A DNA stretch of 64,000 nucleotides from contig NZ_JAEMUX010000017.1 of assembly GCF_016598475.1 (NCBI RefSeq), forward strand, positions 61,084-125,083, in the 5' to 3' direction. The first letter of the stretch is position 1. Every line of letters starts with the position of its first letter. This document shows positions 39,924 to 48,731 of this stretch, piece after piece. Source of the stretch: Streptomyces adelaidensis (GTDB lineage: Bacteria; Actinomycetota; Actinomycetes; Streptomycetales; Streptomycetaceae). A model generated the notes under the pieces. The model did not search any database. It worked only from the letters and a program-made list of their open reading frames with translations, and was not told the DNA's origin. Both the position numbers and the translations under genes were made by a program.

Positions 39924-42428
39924 TCAGCGTCGCCGTGGCAGCGTCAGTTCGAACCACACCGTCTTGCCCGCGCCCGTCCGGCTGGTCCCCCACTCGCGGG
40001 CCAGGGTGGTGACGACGCGCAGCCCGCGGCCGAACTCGTCGGTGGGGGCCGCGCTGAGCAGTGTGGGGAGGGTGGGGTCGTCGTCGCAGACCTCGCACTG
40101 GAGGGTGTCGCCGCGGATGAGGCGCAGTTCGACTCGGCGGCCGCGGGCGTGTCGTACGGCGTTGGTGACGAGTTCGCCGACCAGCAGTTCGGTGGTGGCG
40201 GTGAGGGAGTCCAGGCCCCAGACGCAGAGCTGTTCGCGGACGACGGCGCGGGCGCGGCCGACCTCTATCGGATCGGCGGCGAGCCGCCACTCGGCGACAT
40301 CGTCGGGTTCGATGCCGTTGAGGCGGGCCATCAGCAGGGCCACGTCGTCCTTGCGGCCGCCCCGGCAGGCCGCCGAGAAGGTGGCGGCGAGGGTGCGGAT
40401 GATGGTGTCGCAGGCGTCGTCCATGGAGGCGGCCGGGTGGGCCGCGGACTCACACAGTGTCGCGAGGCCCACGCCGATGTCCTCACCACGCACCTCGACG
40501 AGCCCGTCGGTGCACATCACCAGCCGGTCGCCGGGCTCCACGCGCACGTGTACCGCCTCGAACGGCACCCCGCCGACGCCGATGGGCGCGCCCGTGGGCA
40601 GGTCGAGCAGTTCGCTGCGGCCGTCGACCGCGCGGACCAGCACCGGCGGGATGTGGCCGGCGTTGGCGATGTGCAGTTCGCTCGCGATGGGGTCGTAGAC
40701 GGCGTAGAGACAGGTCGCGAGGTAGTGCTCGCCGAGGCGCTGGGCGAGGTCGTCGAGGTTGCGCAGGAGCTGTGCGGGTGGCAGGTCGAGGGCGGCCATG
40801 GTCTGGACGGCCGTGCGCAACTGGCCCATCATCGCGGCGGAGTTGAGGCCGTGCCCCATGACGTCGCCGACGACCAGGGCGGTGCGGGCGCCGGGCAGCT
40901 TCACCGAGTCGAACCAGTCGCCGCCGACCCGCCCGAGCAGCGTGCCCGGCAGATAGCGGGTGGCGATGTCGCAGCCCGACATATGGGCCGCGATGTTCGG
41001 CAGCATGCTGTCCTGGAGCGTCTCGGCGACGTTCTCCTGGTAGGTGTACATACGCGCGTTGTCGAGGACGAGGCCCGCGCGGGCGGCGAGTTCGGCGCCG
41101 GTGACGCGGTCCATGTCGTCGAAGACCTCGCGCTCCGGGTGGCGCAGCAGGATCATGAAGCCGAGCACCACGTGGCGGGCCTTCAGCGGCACGATCAGCA
41201 TGGAACGGCCCGTGATCAGCGGCCGGATGTCGCGCTTCTCGAACTGCGCGGCGATTCCGTGCCCCATCTGCTCGCTGATGCGCGGCACGAGGACGGGTTC
41301 GCCGGTGGTCATGCACTGGAAGAACGGGGTGTGCGCCGGGAACGGCATGGCCTCGCCGACCGGTACGACGTCGTCCCAGCGGCCCGGCTCGTCCGTGTGC
41401 TCCAGTGCCACCCGGTGCCACATCGTGGTCGTGTCGGGCACCCCGTCGGGGAAGCCCTCACCGGCGACGACCTGTTCGCGCAGATAGGTGCCGGCGACGT
41501 CGGTGAAGCGCGGCACGACGGCCTTGCTGACCTCGACGATGGTCCGGGACAGGTCGAGGGAGGTGCCGATGCGGCCGCTGACCTCGTTGAGGAACTCCAG
41601 GCGCTCGCGTACGGCCGCGTATTCGAGGTCCTCGCCCTCGTCCCGCGCGTCCTGCGGGACCGGCAGCCCTTCGGCGACGGCGCGCGCGGCCCGCGCACGG
41701 CGCGCCTGCCGCTCCGCACGCCGGGGCACGCCCCAGTCGGGGGTGACGGGCACCCGGTCGTTCTGGCTGAACTCCAGCACCGGATAGCCCAGTTCGAGGA
41801 CCTGGGCGACGATACGGGCGCTCTCGCCGACGCTCATGCTGGGAAGGATCTCGGGGAGTCTGCGGGCGAGTTCACCGGCGCCGGGGAAGTCGGTGTGCAG
41901 GGCGAAACCGGGGGCGATGCGTTCGGTGGCCACGACCACGTCGTCGTCCGCCCGGCACAGTGTCTCGGCGTCGGCGGCCAGCACGAGGAGTCGTTCCGGG
42001 CCGGGGCCGACCAGCGGGTAGGCCCACCACAGGACGTCGACCCGGGCACGGTCGGGCGCGGTGAGCCGGGCGCGGCCCGCCGCCGGGTAGGACAGGTGTC
42101 CGTCGAGGGAGGACTCCAGGTCGTGGCCGAGCGCGTCGTACGGGCCGTACGCCCCGTGGGCCGGGGTGTCGTCCTCCTCCGGGAGGGCCCCGGAGACGGG
42201 CAGCAGGTCCAGGGCGGGCCGGCCCACCGCGTCGTCCTTGGCGGTGCCGAAGAGCCGCCGGGCGCCGGTGCTCCAGTGCGACACGAGGCCCGCGCGGTCG
42301 ACGACGACCACGGCCAGGGGTATACGACCGGCCGCGGCCTGCTCCGCCATGCCATGGCCGGCGTCATGACCGGCTCCATGACCGGCTCCGTGACCGGTAG
42401 TCGCGCCCGTGTCGGTGCCACGGTCCAT
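39924..42428 (-). CDS. PAS-GAF-PP2C (SpoIIE)-HATPase regulator
   Basis: This 834-residue signalling protein carries four modules. A PAS-like domain (about residues 35-150: AVVVVDRAGLVSHWSTGARRLFG) is followed by a GAF domain (about 290-460). A PP2C/SpoIIE phosphatase lies at about 475-690 (VGGDWFDSVKLPG, VVGDVMGHG, CTDGLVEVR, RKDDVALLMARL). A GHKL ATPase/anti-sigma kinase-like domain lies at about 710-834 (LLVGELVTNAVRHARG, DEFGRGLRVV). This combination can both phosphorylate and dephosphorylate anti-anti-sigma partners. None is encoded next to it. The N terminus has a GHGAG repeat. The ATG at 42428 follows GGGAGAAAGGG. A 6-bp inverted repeat (42475-42480/42492-42497) lies upstream. Confidence 0.92.
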   Translation of the reverse strand: MDRGTDTGATTGHGAGHGAGHDAGHGMAEQAAAGRIPLAVVVVDRAGLVSHWSTGARRLFGTAKDDAVGRPALDLLPVSGALPEEDDTPAHGAYGPYDALGHDLESSLDGHLSYPAAGRARLTAPDRARVDVLWWAYPLVGPGPERLLVLAADAETLCRADDDVVVATERIAPGFALHTDFPGAGELARRLPEILPSMSVGESARIVAQVLELGYPVLEFSQNDRVPVTPDWGVPRRAERQARRARAARAVAEGLPVPQDARDEGEDLEYAAVRERLEFLNEVSGRIGTSLDLSRTIVEVSKAVVPRFTDVAGTYLREQVVAGEGFPDGVPDTTTMWHRVALEHTDEPGRWDDVVPVGEAMPFPAHTPFFQCMTTGEPVLVPRISEQMGHGIAAQFEKRDIRPLITGRSMLIVPLKARHVVLGFMILLRHPEREVFDDMDRVTGAELAARAGLVLDNARMYTYQENVAETLQDSMLPNIAAHMSGCDIATRYLPGTLLGRVGGDWFDSVKLPGARTALVVGDVMGHGLNSAAMMGQLRTAVQTMAALDLPPAQLLRNLDDLAQRLGEHYLATCLYAVYDPIASELHIANAGHIPPVLVRAVDGRSELLDLPTGAPIGVGGVPFEAVHVRVEPGDRLVMCTDGLVEVRGEDIGVGLATLCESAAHPAASMDDACDTIIRTLAATFSAACRGGRKDDVALLMARLNGIEPDDVAEWRLAADPIEVGRARAVVREQLCVWGLDSLTATTELLVGELVTNAVRHARGRRVELRLIRGDTLQCEVCDDDPTLPTLLSAAPTDEFGRGLRVVTTLAREWGTSRTGAGKTVWFELTLPRRR

Positions 42429-42665
42429 GGCCAAGGCCCTTTCTCCCCACGGCTCGCAAGATCTGCGCCGCCCCCACTACCGTACGGCTGCGTAGTGTTG
42501 CGAGGTGTGGCAATGCACGAATTTTCCCGAAGGAGCCTCCGGCGCACCGCTGGCGGCACGGGCGGCGCACGATTCACTCGCACGCCCCCCGGATGACGAC
42601 CGGCCCGGCCGACAGCGCAGCCCACTCAGTGCCTCAGCCGCTCCGTCCCTCAGTCCCTCAATCGC

Positions 42666-45038
42666 TCAGTCCGCGTGCCCCAGCTGCAGATCCCGTTCCG
42701 TCCTGCCACCGGCGGCGACCTGGAGCACCTTCGCGACGGGGGGATATCCGGTGGCGATCACCGTGTACTCGCCCGAGGAGAGGTCGACGAACCGGAACGT
42801 CCCGTCGATGCCGGTGGTGAGGGTGTCGACGACGTTGCCGCCGGCGTCGAGGAGGGTGACGCGCGCGTCCTCCACCGGTCGGCCGCCCCCGGCGCGGACC
42901 GTGCCCCGCAGGACGGCTCCCCCGGCGAGTTCGATGTCCTGGCGGGTCTCGCGGGCGGCCCGGACGGTGACGGGCAGCGCGGCGGGGCGGTAGGAGTGGG
43001 CGCCGGCCGCGAGGGTGTACTCCCCGGCGATCAGTTCGGTGATGACGTACTCGCCCTCCTCCCCGCTGCGGGTGGTCACGACGACCTCGCCGTGGACGTT
43101 GGTGAGCGTGACGGTCGCGTCGCTCACCACCCGGCCGTCCGCCGTCCGTACGGTCCCGACCAGGCGTCCCGCGCCGCCGAGGACGATGTCGACCTCGACG
43201 GGACGCTCGCCGACGGTGACGCTCACGGCCTGCGGCTGGTGGCCGCCGGCGGCCGCGATCAGCACATAGGCTCCCGGCCCGGGCGTGGACAGCGCGTACC
43301 GCCCGTCGTCGCCGCTGCCGCCGCGCCCGGTCTGCCGGCCCGTGGCGTCGATGAGGGTGAGCGCCGCCCGGGGCACGACGGTGCCGTCGGGGTGCTGGAC
43401 CGTGCCGCAGACAGGCACTCCGGGGGCGTACTGCGAGCGATGCGAGACGGGGGTCCCCCCGGTCTGGGCGGAGGGCGTGGGCTCGATGGGTACCTCGTCG
43501 TGGGTCACCGGAGGTTTCTCCTTGAGGAAGCAGGCGACGAGGAGCCCGAGGACGAGCACCGGCGCGAGGTACAGGAAGATCCGCGGCATGGCCTCGGCAT
43601 AGGCCCCGGCGTAGGCGTCGCGCAGCGGGTCGGGCAGGGCGTGGACCAGCTCCGGGGTGAGGGAGTCGGGGTCGGGGAGGACGCCGCGCGCGCGTGCGGG
43701 AAGGCGGTCGGCGAGCCGTTCCAGGAGGAGCGCGCCGAAGACGGCCACCCCCAGGCTGCCGCCGAGCTGCCGGAGGTAGTTGCCCGCGGCGGTGGCGCTC
43801 CCGGTGTCGCCGGGGCGCACGGAGTGCTGCACGGCGAAGATCAGGACCGGCATCACCATGCCGATGCCCGCGCCGAGGACGGCCGTCCAGATGCCGTACT
43901 GCAGCCGGGGCGTGTCGGTCTCCAGGCGGGACAGCAGCCACATGCCGAGGGCGGCCAGGGCGCAGCCGAGGACGGGGTACGTGCGGTAGTGCCCGGTGTG
44001 GCTGATGAGCTGGCCGGAGACGACGGACGCGCCGACGATCCCGGCCATCATCGGCAGCATCAGGAGCCCGGACTCCGTGGCGGAGACACCGCCGGCCATC
44101 TGGAGCTGGGTCGGCAGATAACTGGCGGCGCCGAAGAGGGCGATGCCGATGGCGATGCCCACGAGCCCGGTCACCACGAAGGCCGAGTCCTTGAACAGCC
44201 GCAGGGGGATGAGCGGTTGGACGGCGAACCGCTCCGCGACGAGGAAGAGGACGGTCGCCAGGGCCGCGCCGGCGCCGAGCCCGAGGACGATCCGTGAGTC
44301 CCACGGGTAGGTGGTGCCGCCCCAGCCGGCCAGCAGTACCAGGCAGGTCGACGCGGCGGCGAGCAGCAGCGTCCCCAGGACGTCGAGGCGTCCACGGGCC
44401 GTGGGCTTCGGCAGCTTCAGCGCGAAGGTGACGACGGCCAGAGTGATCAGGCCGAAGGGCACATTGACGTAGAAGCACCACCGCCAGGAGAGGTGGTCGG
44501 TGAACCAGCCGCCGAGGAGCGGGCCCGCGACGGAGGCGAGGCCGAACGCGGCGCCGACCAGGCCCAGATAGCGGCCACGGGCCCGGGACGGCACGAGGTC
44601 GGAGATGATCGCCTGCACACCGATCATGAGGCCGCCCGCGCCGAGGCCCTGGAGGGCGCGGAAGGCGATGAGCTGGTCCATGGTGTGCGCGCGGCCGGCG
44701 AGTGCGGAGCCGGCCAGGAAGACCACGAGCGCGAACTGGAAGACGCCCTTGCGGCCGTGGAGGTCGCCGAGTCTGCCGTAGACGGGCAGGGTGACGGTGG
44801 CGGTGAGCAGATACGCCGTGATCGTCCAGGACATCCGGTCCAGGCCGTGCAGCTCGCCGACGATCTCGGGGAGCGCGGTGGCGACGATCATCTGCTCCAG
44901 CGCGGCGAGGAGCAGGACGAGCAGGAGGGCGGAGAAGACCAACCGGACGCGGCCCGGAGCAGGTTGGGGAGGCTCGGCGGTCGGTGGCGGTGCGGGTGTG
45001 GTGGTCGGTTCGCCCTTCACCAGAGTGATCGCGCCCAT
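42666..45038 (-). CDS. DHA2-type MFS transporter fused to three carboxypeptidase-regulatory-like domains
   Basis: This 790-residue protein has 14 membrane helices of the EmrB/QacA drug-proton antiporter group in residues of about 30-505. PEIVGELHGLDRMSWTITAYLL and motif A GRLGDLHGRKG mark that part. About 285 further residues hold three beta-sandwich domains of the carboxypeptidase regulatory-like type. These begin near residues 550, 640 and 720; for example, VCGTVQHPDGTVVPRAALTLIDATG, LVGTVRTADGRVVSDATVTL and LRGTVRAGGGRPVEDARVTLLDAGG. Such extracellular sandwiches on an efflux pump are unusual and may bind sugar, peptide or wall. The ATG at 45038 has GAGGGGAG 10 nt upstream. Confidence 0.88.
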   Translation of the reverse strand: MGAITLVKGEPTTTPAPPPTAEPPQPAPGRVRLVFSALLLVLLLAALEQMIVATALPEIVGELHGLDRMSWTITAYLLTATVTLPVYGRLGDLHGRKGVFQFALVVFLAGSALAGRAHTMDQLIAFRALQGLGAGGLMIGVQAIISDLVPSRARGRYLGLVGAAFGLASVAGPLLGGWFTDHLSWRWCFYVNVPFGLITLAVVTFALKLPKPTARGRLDVLGTLLLAAASTCLVLLAGWGGTTYPWDSRIVLGLGAGAALATVLFLVAERFAVQPLIPLRLFKDSAFVVTGLVGIAIGIALFGAASYLPTQLQMAGGVSATESGLLMLPMMAGIVGASVVSGQLISHTGHYRTYPVLGCALAALGMWLLSRLETDTPRLQYGIWTAVLGAGIGMVMPVLIFAVQHSVRPGDTGSATAAGNYLRQLGGSLGVAVFGALLLERLADRLPARARGVLPDPDSLTPELVHALPDPLRDAYAGAYAEAMPRIFLYLAPVLVLGLLVACFLKEKPPVTHDEVPIEPTPSAQTGGTPVSHRSQYAPGVPVCGTVQHPDGTVVPRAALTLIDATGRQTGRGGSGDDGRYALSTPGPGAYVLIAAAGGHQPQAVSVTVGERPVEVDIVLGGAGRLVGTVRTADGRVVSDATVTLTNVHGEVVVTTRSGEEGEYVITELIAGEYTLAAGAHSYRPAALPVTVRAARETRQDIELAGGAVLRGTVRAGGGRPVEDARVTLLDAGGNVVDTLTTGIDGTFRFVDLSSGEYTVIATGYPPVAKVLQVAAGGRTERDLQLGHAD

Positions 45039-45056
45039 GCGTACCGCTCCCCTCGT

Positions 45057-45106
45057 CGCACTTACCGCACAATTCCCGCGTTAAGCGGCAACTGTCGGTA
45101 AGTGCG
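45057..45106. promoter_or_regulatory. 11-bp inverted repeat upstream of the MFS gene
   Basis: CGCACTTACCG (45057-45067) and CGGTAAGTGCG (45096-45106) are perfect reverse complements, 28 nt apart. They lie 19 nt upstream of the MFS start. CCGC and GCGG half-sites around TTAA lie between. The spacing suits a looping dimer operator or two half-sites around a promoter. No regulator gene is adjacent. Confidence 0.55.
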
Positions 45107-45230
45107 GCGAGTTACGGCATTCCGGGGAGCGTCACGGAGATCCACTCGAACCGGTGAGGGCGGCAACATGCCCCGCGCGGCCACCCGTTGGACCGGGGCG
45201 CCGCTTCCGCCGTATGCCCTGGTCCCGGCG

Positions 45231-45674
45231 TTACTTCTCGACCTCGGCGGCGAGGTTGGCGAGCAGGGCGTCGTAGATCCGGCCGAGGCCCTTGGGAGCG
45301 AAGGTCTTCTCGAAGAAGCCTCCGATGCCGCCGGCGCCCTGCCAGGTGGTGGTGACGACGACCCGGGACCCGCCCTCGCCGGCGGGGGTGACCCGCCAGA
45401 CGGTGACCATGGAGGAGTTACGGTCCTTCTCGACCAGCTCGCCGTCGGAGGGTTCGGTGACCTCCAGCAGACAGTCGCGGACGCGCTTGCTGGTGGCCTG
45501 GAGCCTCCAGTGGACGAGGGTGCCCTCGCCGTCGCCGCCCTCGCGCACCTCGTACTCGCTGAAGTGCTCGGGCAGCAGCTTCTCGCGCGCCCCGCTGTAG
45601 TCGGCCAGGGTGTCGAACACCGTCTCCGCGTCCGCCGCGACGACTCGCTCAGTCGTGGCCTCTACCTGCGCCAT
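45231..45674 (-). CDS. SRPBCC (polyketide cyclase/START-like) protein
   Basis: This 147-residue single-domain SRPBCC protein begins AQVEATTERVVAADAETVFDTLADYSGAREKLLPEHFSEYEVREGG. Its C-terminal helix is FFEKTFAPKGLGRIYDALLANLAAEVE. The fold makes a hydrophobic ligand pocket; the ligand is unknown. The ATG at 45674 has GGAGGAAG 5 nt upstream. The gene is divergent from the LexA-box radical SAM gene across 210 nt. The 192 nt downstream, before the MFS start, hold the inverted repeat at 45057-45106. Confidence 0.85.
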   Translation of the reverse strand: MAQVEATTERVVAADAETVFDTLADYSGAREKLLPEHFSEYEVREGGDGEGTLVHWRLQATSKRVRDCLLEVTEPSDGELVEKDRNSSMVTVWRVTPAGEGGSRVVVTTTWQGAGGIGGFFEKTFAPKGLGRIYDALLANLAAEVEK

Positions 45675-45838
45675 TGCACTTCCTCCAGCACTTGGTAACT
45701 CGGGGATGTGCGGAAAGCCAACCACCCCCCGCCCGGACGGCCCAAATCGGGGTGCCCCAAGGGCCGCGAGCGGCCTGCCCGGACGACCCCCGGCAAGACC
45801 TCCACACGATGTTCGAAAACCAGTTCGCACGATCAAGG

Positions 45839-45850
45839 GAACGTGTGTTC
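45839..45850 (+). promoter_or_regulatory. LexA-type SOS box
   Basis: GAACGTGTGTTC is a complete GAAC-N4-GTTC palindrome and agrees with the actinobacterial LexA core CGAACRTNYGTTCG at each inner position. TATTCT follows directly and could be a -10 element, so LexA would block the promoter. It lies 35 nt upstream of the radical SAM start codon. Confidence 0.65.
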
Positions 45851-45884
45851 TATTCTGGGGCTCAGAGCAACCGAGGAGGCGTCC

Positions 45885-46927
45885 ATGCGCTGGGACCATC
45901 TGGCCGAGAACCCCGCCACGGCCCGGGACGCCGCGCTGTTCGGCGTGGATGTGGTGACGAGCCGCACCTTCGACACTCCCGAGTTCCGCGGCATGACCTT
46001 CCACGAGGTCCGCGCCAAATCGATCGTGAACCGGGTGCCGGAGCCTCACGGATGCCGTTCGAGTGGACGGTGAACCCCTATCGGGGGTGCACGCACGCGT
46101 GCGTCTACTGTTTCGCCCGCAAGACCCACAGCTATCTGGACCTCGACACGGGTCTCGACTTCGACTCGCAGATCGTGGTGAAGGTCAACGCGCCCGAGCT
46201 GCTGCGCCGGCAGCTGGCCTCGCCGCGCTGGCGCGGCGAGCACATCGCGATGGGCACCAACGTGGACTGCTACCAGCGCGCGGAGGGCCGCTACCGCCTC
46301 ATGCCGGGCATCATCACGGCCCTGCGCGACCACGCGAACCCCTTCTCCATCCTGACCAAGGGCACGCTGATCCTGCGCGACCTGGACCTGATCAGGCAGG
46401 CGGCGGAGGTCACCGAGGTCGGGATCTCGGTCTCCGTCGGCTTCACCGACCCCGAGCTGTGGCGCACGGTCGAGCCGGGCACGCCCGCCCCGGAACGCCG
46501 GCTGGACGTCGTACGCGCCTTCACCGACCACGGCATCGACTGCGGGGTGCTGATGGCCCCCGTGCTCCCCTTCCTCAGCGACCACCCGGACCGGCTGCGC
46601 GCCACCGTACGGGCCATCGCGGCCTCCGGCGCCACCTCCGTGACCCCGTTGGTGCTGCATCTGCGGCCCGGCGCACGCGAGTGGTACATGGCCTGGTTGG
46701 AGGGCCACCACCCCTCTCTGGTACGGCGTTACGAGCGGCTGTACGCGGAGGGCGCGTACGCCCCGAAGTGGTACCAGCGGCAGATCACCCGTCAGGTACA
46801 TGAACTGGCCCAGGAGTACGGCATGGGCCCCCGGCGCGCGGAACTGCCGAGGCGGATACCGGCGAGCGAACCGCCCGCGCCGGAGACGGCCCCGAACACG
46901 GAGCCGACCCAGTTGACACTGCTGTGA
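45885..46927 (+). pseudogene. Rv2578c-family radical SAM gene with a one-base frameshift
   Basis: From the ATG at 45885 (GAGGAGG 6 nt upstream) the frame gives RWDHLAENPATARDAALFGVDVVTSRTFDTPEFRGMTFHEV and VNRVPEP, then stops at 46073. The next frame continues with SRMPFEWTVNPYRGCTHACVYCFARKTHSYLDLDTG to 46927. CTHACVYC is the CX3CX2C radical SAM cluster. The two parts abut at 46041-46050, where GAGCCTCACGG would read correctly as GAGGCCTCACGG, a loss of one G. Joined, they give about 348 residues of an Rv2578c/SplB-like protein. An ATG at 46052 with GGAG 9 nt upstream could still start a shorter protein that keeps the iron-sulfur motif. It is a true mutation or a sequencing error. Confidence 0.8.
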
Positions 46928-47087
46928 CGGAAGAGGCCTGACACCTCCGGGGACAACCGGGCGTTTCTCCCACCCCGATCGGGTCAAGTCTCGGCGGAAC
47001 GAGTTCTTCCCAGGGCGCTGTCCGGGACGATGCGACGGAGGCCGTGACGTGCACGGCCCGAAATCCTCCGTCCTGGGAGGCCTGACG

Positions 47088-48659
47088 ATGAAGAAACGCG
47101 CAGCCGCTCTGTGCGGTGCCGCCGCTGTGCTGGCCGGCATGGTCACGGCGGTCCCGGCCGACGCGAGCGGTGGCTCCGCCGCCGCACCGGTGGCGAAACT
47201 CGCCTGGAAGAAGTGCGCCACCGCCGAGAACCCGACGCTCCAGTGCGCCTCCCTGAAGGTGCCGCTGGACCACCGCGAGCCCACCGGGCGGAAGATCACC
47301 CTCGCCCTCTCGCGGGTCCCGCACACCGCGAAGAAGTTCCAGGGACCGCTGCTGGTCAACCCCGGCGGCCCCGGCGGCAGCGGGCTCACCCTGGCCGGAT
47401 TCGTCGCCTCCTCGCTGCCGAAGAAGGTGGCGGCGCAGTACGACGTCATCGGCTTCGACCCGCGCGGCGTCGGCGCCAGCAAGCCCGCACTGAACTGCGA
47501 GCCGGGTCACTTCTCACCGGTGCGCCCCGACTCCCTGCCCACCACCGCGAAGACCGAGCGGGCCAACCTCGAACGCGTCGAGGCCTTCGCCAAGGCCTGC
47601 GCCACGAAGTACGCGGACGTGCTGCCGTACATCGACACGATCAGCGCGGTCAAGGACATGGACGCCATCCGCGAAGCGCTCGGCGCGAAGCGGATCAACT
47701 ACTTCGGGTACTCGTACGGCACCTATCTGGGCGCCGTGTACGCCAAGCTCTTCCCGCACCGTCTGCGGCGTGCCGTGCTGGACTCCGTCGTCGACCCCAC
47801 GGGGGTGTGGTACGACGACAACCTCCAGCAGGACCAGGCGTTCAACGACCGCCACCGGGCACTGATGGCCTGGATCGCGAAGAACGACAAGACGTACAGG
47901 CTGGGCACTGATCCGGAGAGGATCGAGGCCAAGTGGTACGCGATGCGGGCGGCGCTGGCCAAGAGGCCCGCGGACGGCAAGGTGGGCGCCTCCGAACTGG
48001 AGGACACGTTCATGCCCGGCGGCTACTACGACGGCTACTGGCCCTACCTCGCCGAGGCCTTCGCGGCCTTCGTGACCAAGAAGGACGACGACCCGCTGGT
48101 CGAGGCGTACGAGAACTTCGCCGCCGTCGACGCGGCCCGCGACAACGGCTACAGCGTCTACGCCTCGGTGCAGTGCCGTGACGCGTCCTGGCCACGCGAC
48201 TGGGACGAGTGGCGCGACGACAACTGGGCGGTGTACGAGAAGGCACCGTTCATGACCTGGAACAACGCCTGGTACAACGCACCGTGCGCGTTCTGGCCCA
48301 CGAAGTCCCTGCACCCCGTGGACGTCACCAACACCGAGGTGCCACCGGTCCTGATCTTCCAGGCCACGGACGACGCGGCCACCCCGTACGAGGGCGGCGT
48401 CGTCACCCACCATCTGCTGCGCGGCTCCGGTCTGGTCGTCGAGCAGGGCGGCGGGAACCACGGCATCACGCTGAGCGGGAACGCCTGCCTGGACAAACAC
48501 CTGGCGGCGTATCTCACCGACGGCACGGTGCCGCGCGGTCACGGCGAGGTCGACGCCGTCTGCGAGAAGCTCCCCGGCCCCAAGCCCCTGAGCACCGAGG
48601 CCGCGTCCGCCTCCGCGCGCGGCTCGACCCTGCACGGCCTGCTCGGCTTCCGCGGCTGA
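47088..48659 (+). CDS. Secreted alpha/beta-hydrolase, tripeptidyl aminopeptidase-like
   Basis: This 523-residue exported serine peptidase is of the Streptomyces SlpD/E-Tap group (S33). Residues 1-27 are a signal peptide (KKR, hydrophobic core, ADAS). The alpha/beta-hydrolase domain has the oxyanion loop NPGGPGGSG (about residue 90) and nucleophile GYSYGTYLG (Ser about 209). Asp is in FQATDDAATP (about 428) and His in GGGNHGITL (about 457). The C-terminal TAP domain has paired cysteines. It cleaves N-terminal peptides outside the cell. The ATG at 47088 has GGGAGG 8 nt upstream, and a strong terminator follows. Confidence 0.9.
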   Translation: MKKRAAALCGAAAVLAGMVTAVPADASGGSAAAPVAKLAWKKCATAENPTLQCASLKVPLDHREPTGRKITLALSRVPHTAKKFQGPLLVNPGGPGGSGLTLAGFVASSLPKKVAAQYDVIGFDPRGVGASKPALNCEPGHFSPVRPDSLPTTAKTERANLERVEAFAKACATKYADVLPYIDTISAVKDMDAIREALGAKRINYFGYSYGTYLGAVYAKLFPHRLRRAVLDSVVDPTGVWYDDNLQQDQAFNDRHRALMAWIAKNDKTYRLGTDPERIEAKWYAMRAALAKRPADGKVGASELEDTFMPGGYYDGYWPYLAEAFAAFVTKKDDDPLVEAYENFAAVDAARDNGYSVYASVQCRDASWPRDWDEWRDDNWAVYEKAPFMTWNNAWYNAPCAFWPTKSLHPVDVTNTEVPPVLIFQATDDAATPYEGGVVTHHLLRGSGLVVEQGGGNHGITLSGNACLDKHLAAYLTDGTVPRGHGEVDAVCEKLPGPKPLSTEAASASARGSTLHGLLGFRG

Positions 48660-48668
48660 AGCCGACCT

Positions 48669-48714
48669 GACGGCACCGCGGGGGCACGAAATTGTCGCCC
48701 CCCGCGGTGCCGTC
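48669..48714 (+). terminator. Strong terminator after the secreted peptidase gene
   Basis: A 16-bp perfect stem, GACGGCACCGCGGGGG (48669-48684) with its complement at 48699-48714, encloses a 14-nt loop. It is followed by CCCTTT. Confidence 0.85.
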
Positions 48715-48731
48715 CCCTTTAGGGTGCGGCC

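Noticed and set aside
42505..42657. A small plus-strand gene between the phosphatase and MFS genes
   Set aside because: Frames beginning near MWQCTNFPEG and MHEFSRRSL show no known small-protein pattern. The stretch has CTCAGTCC-like low-complexity repeats instead.
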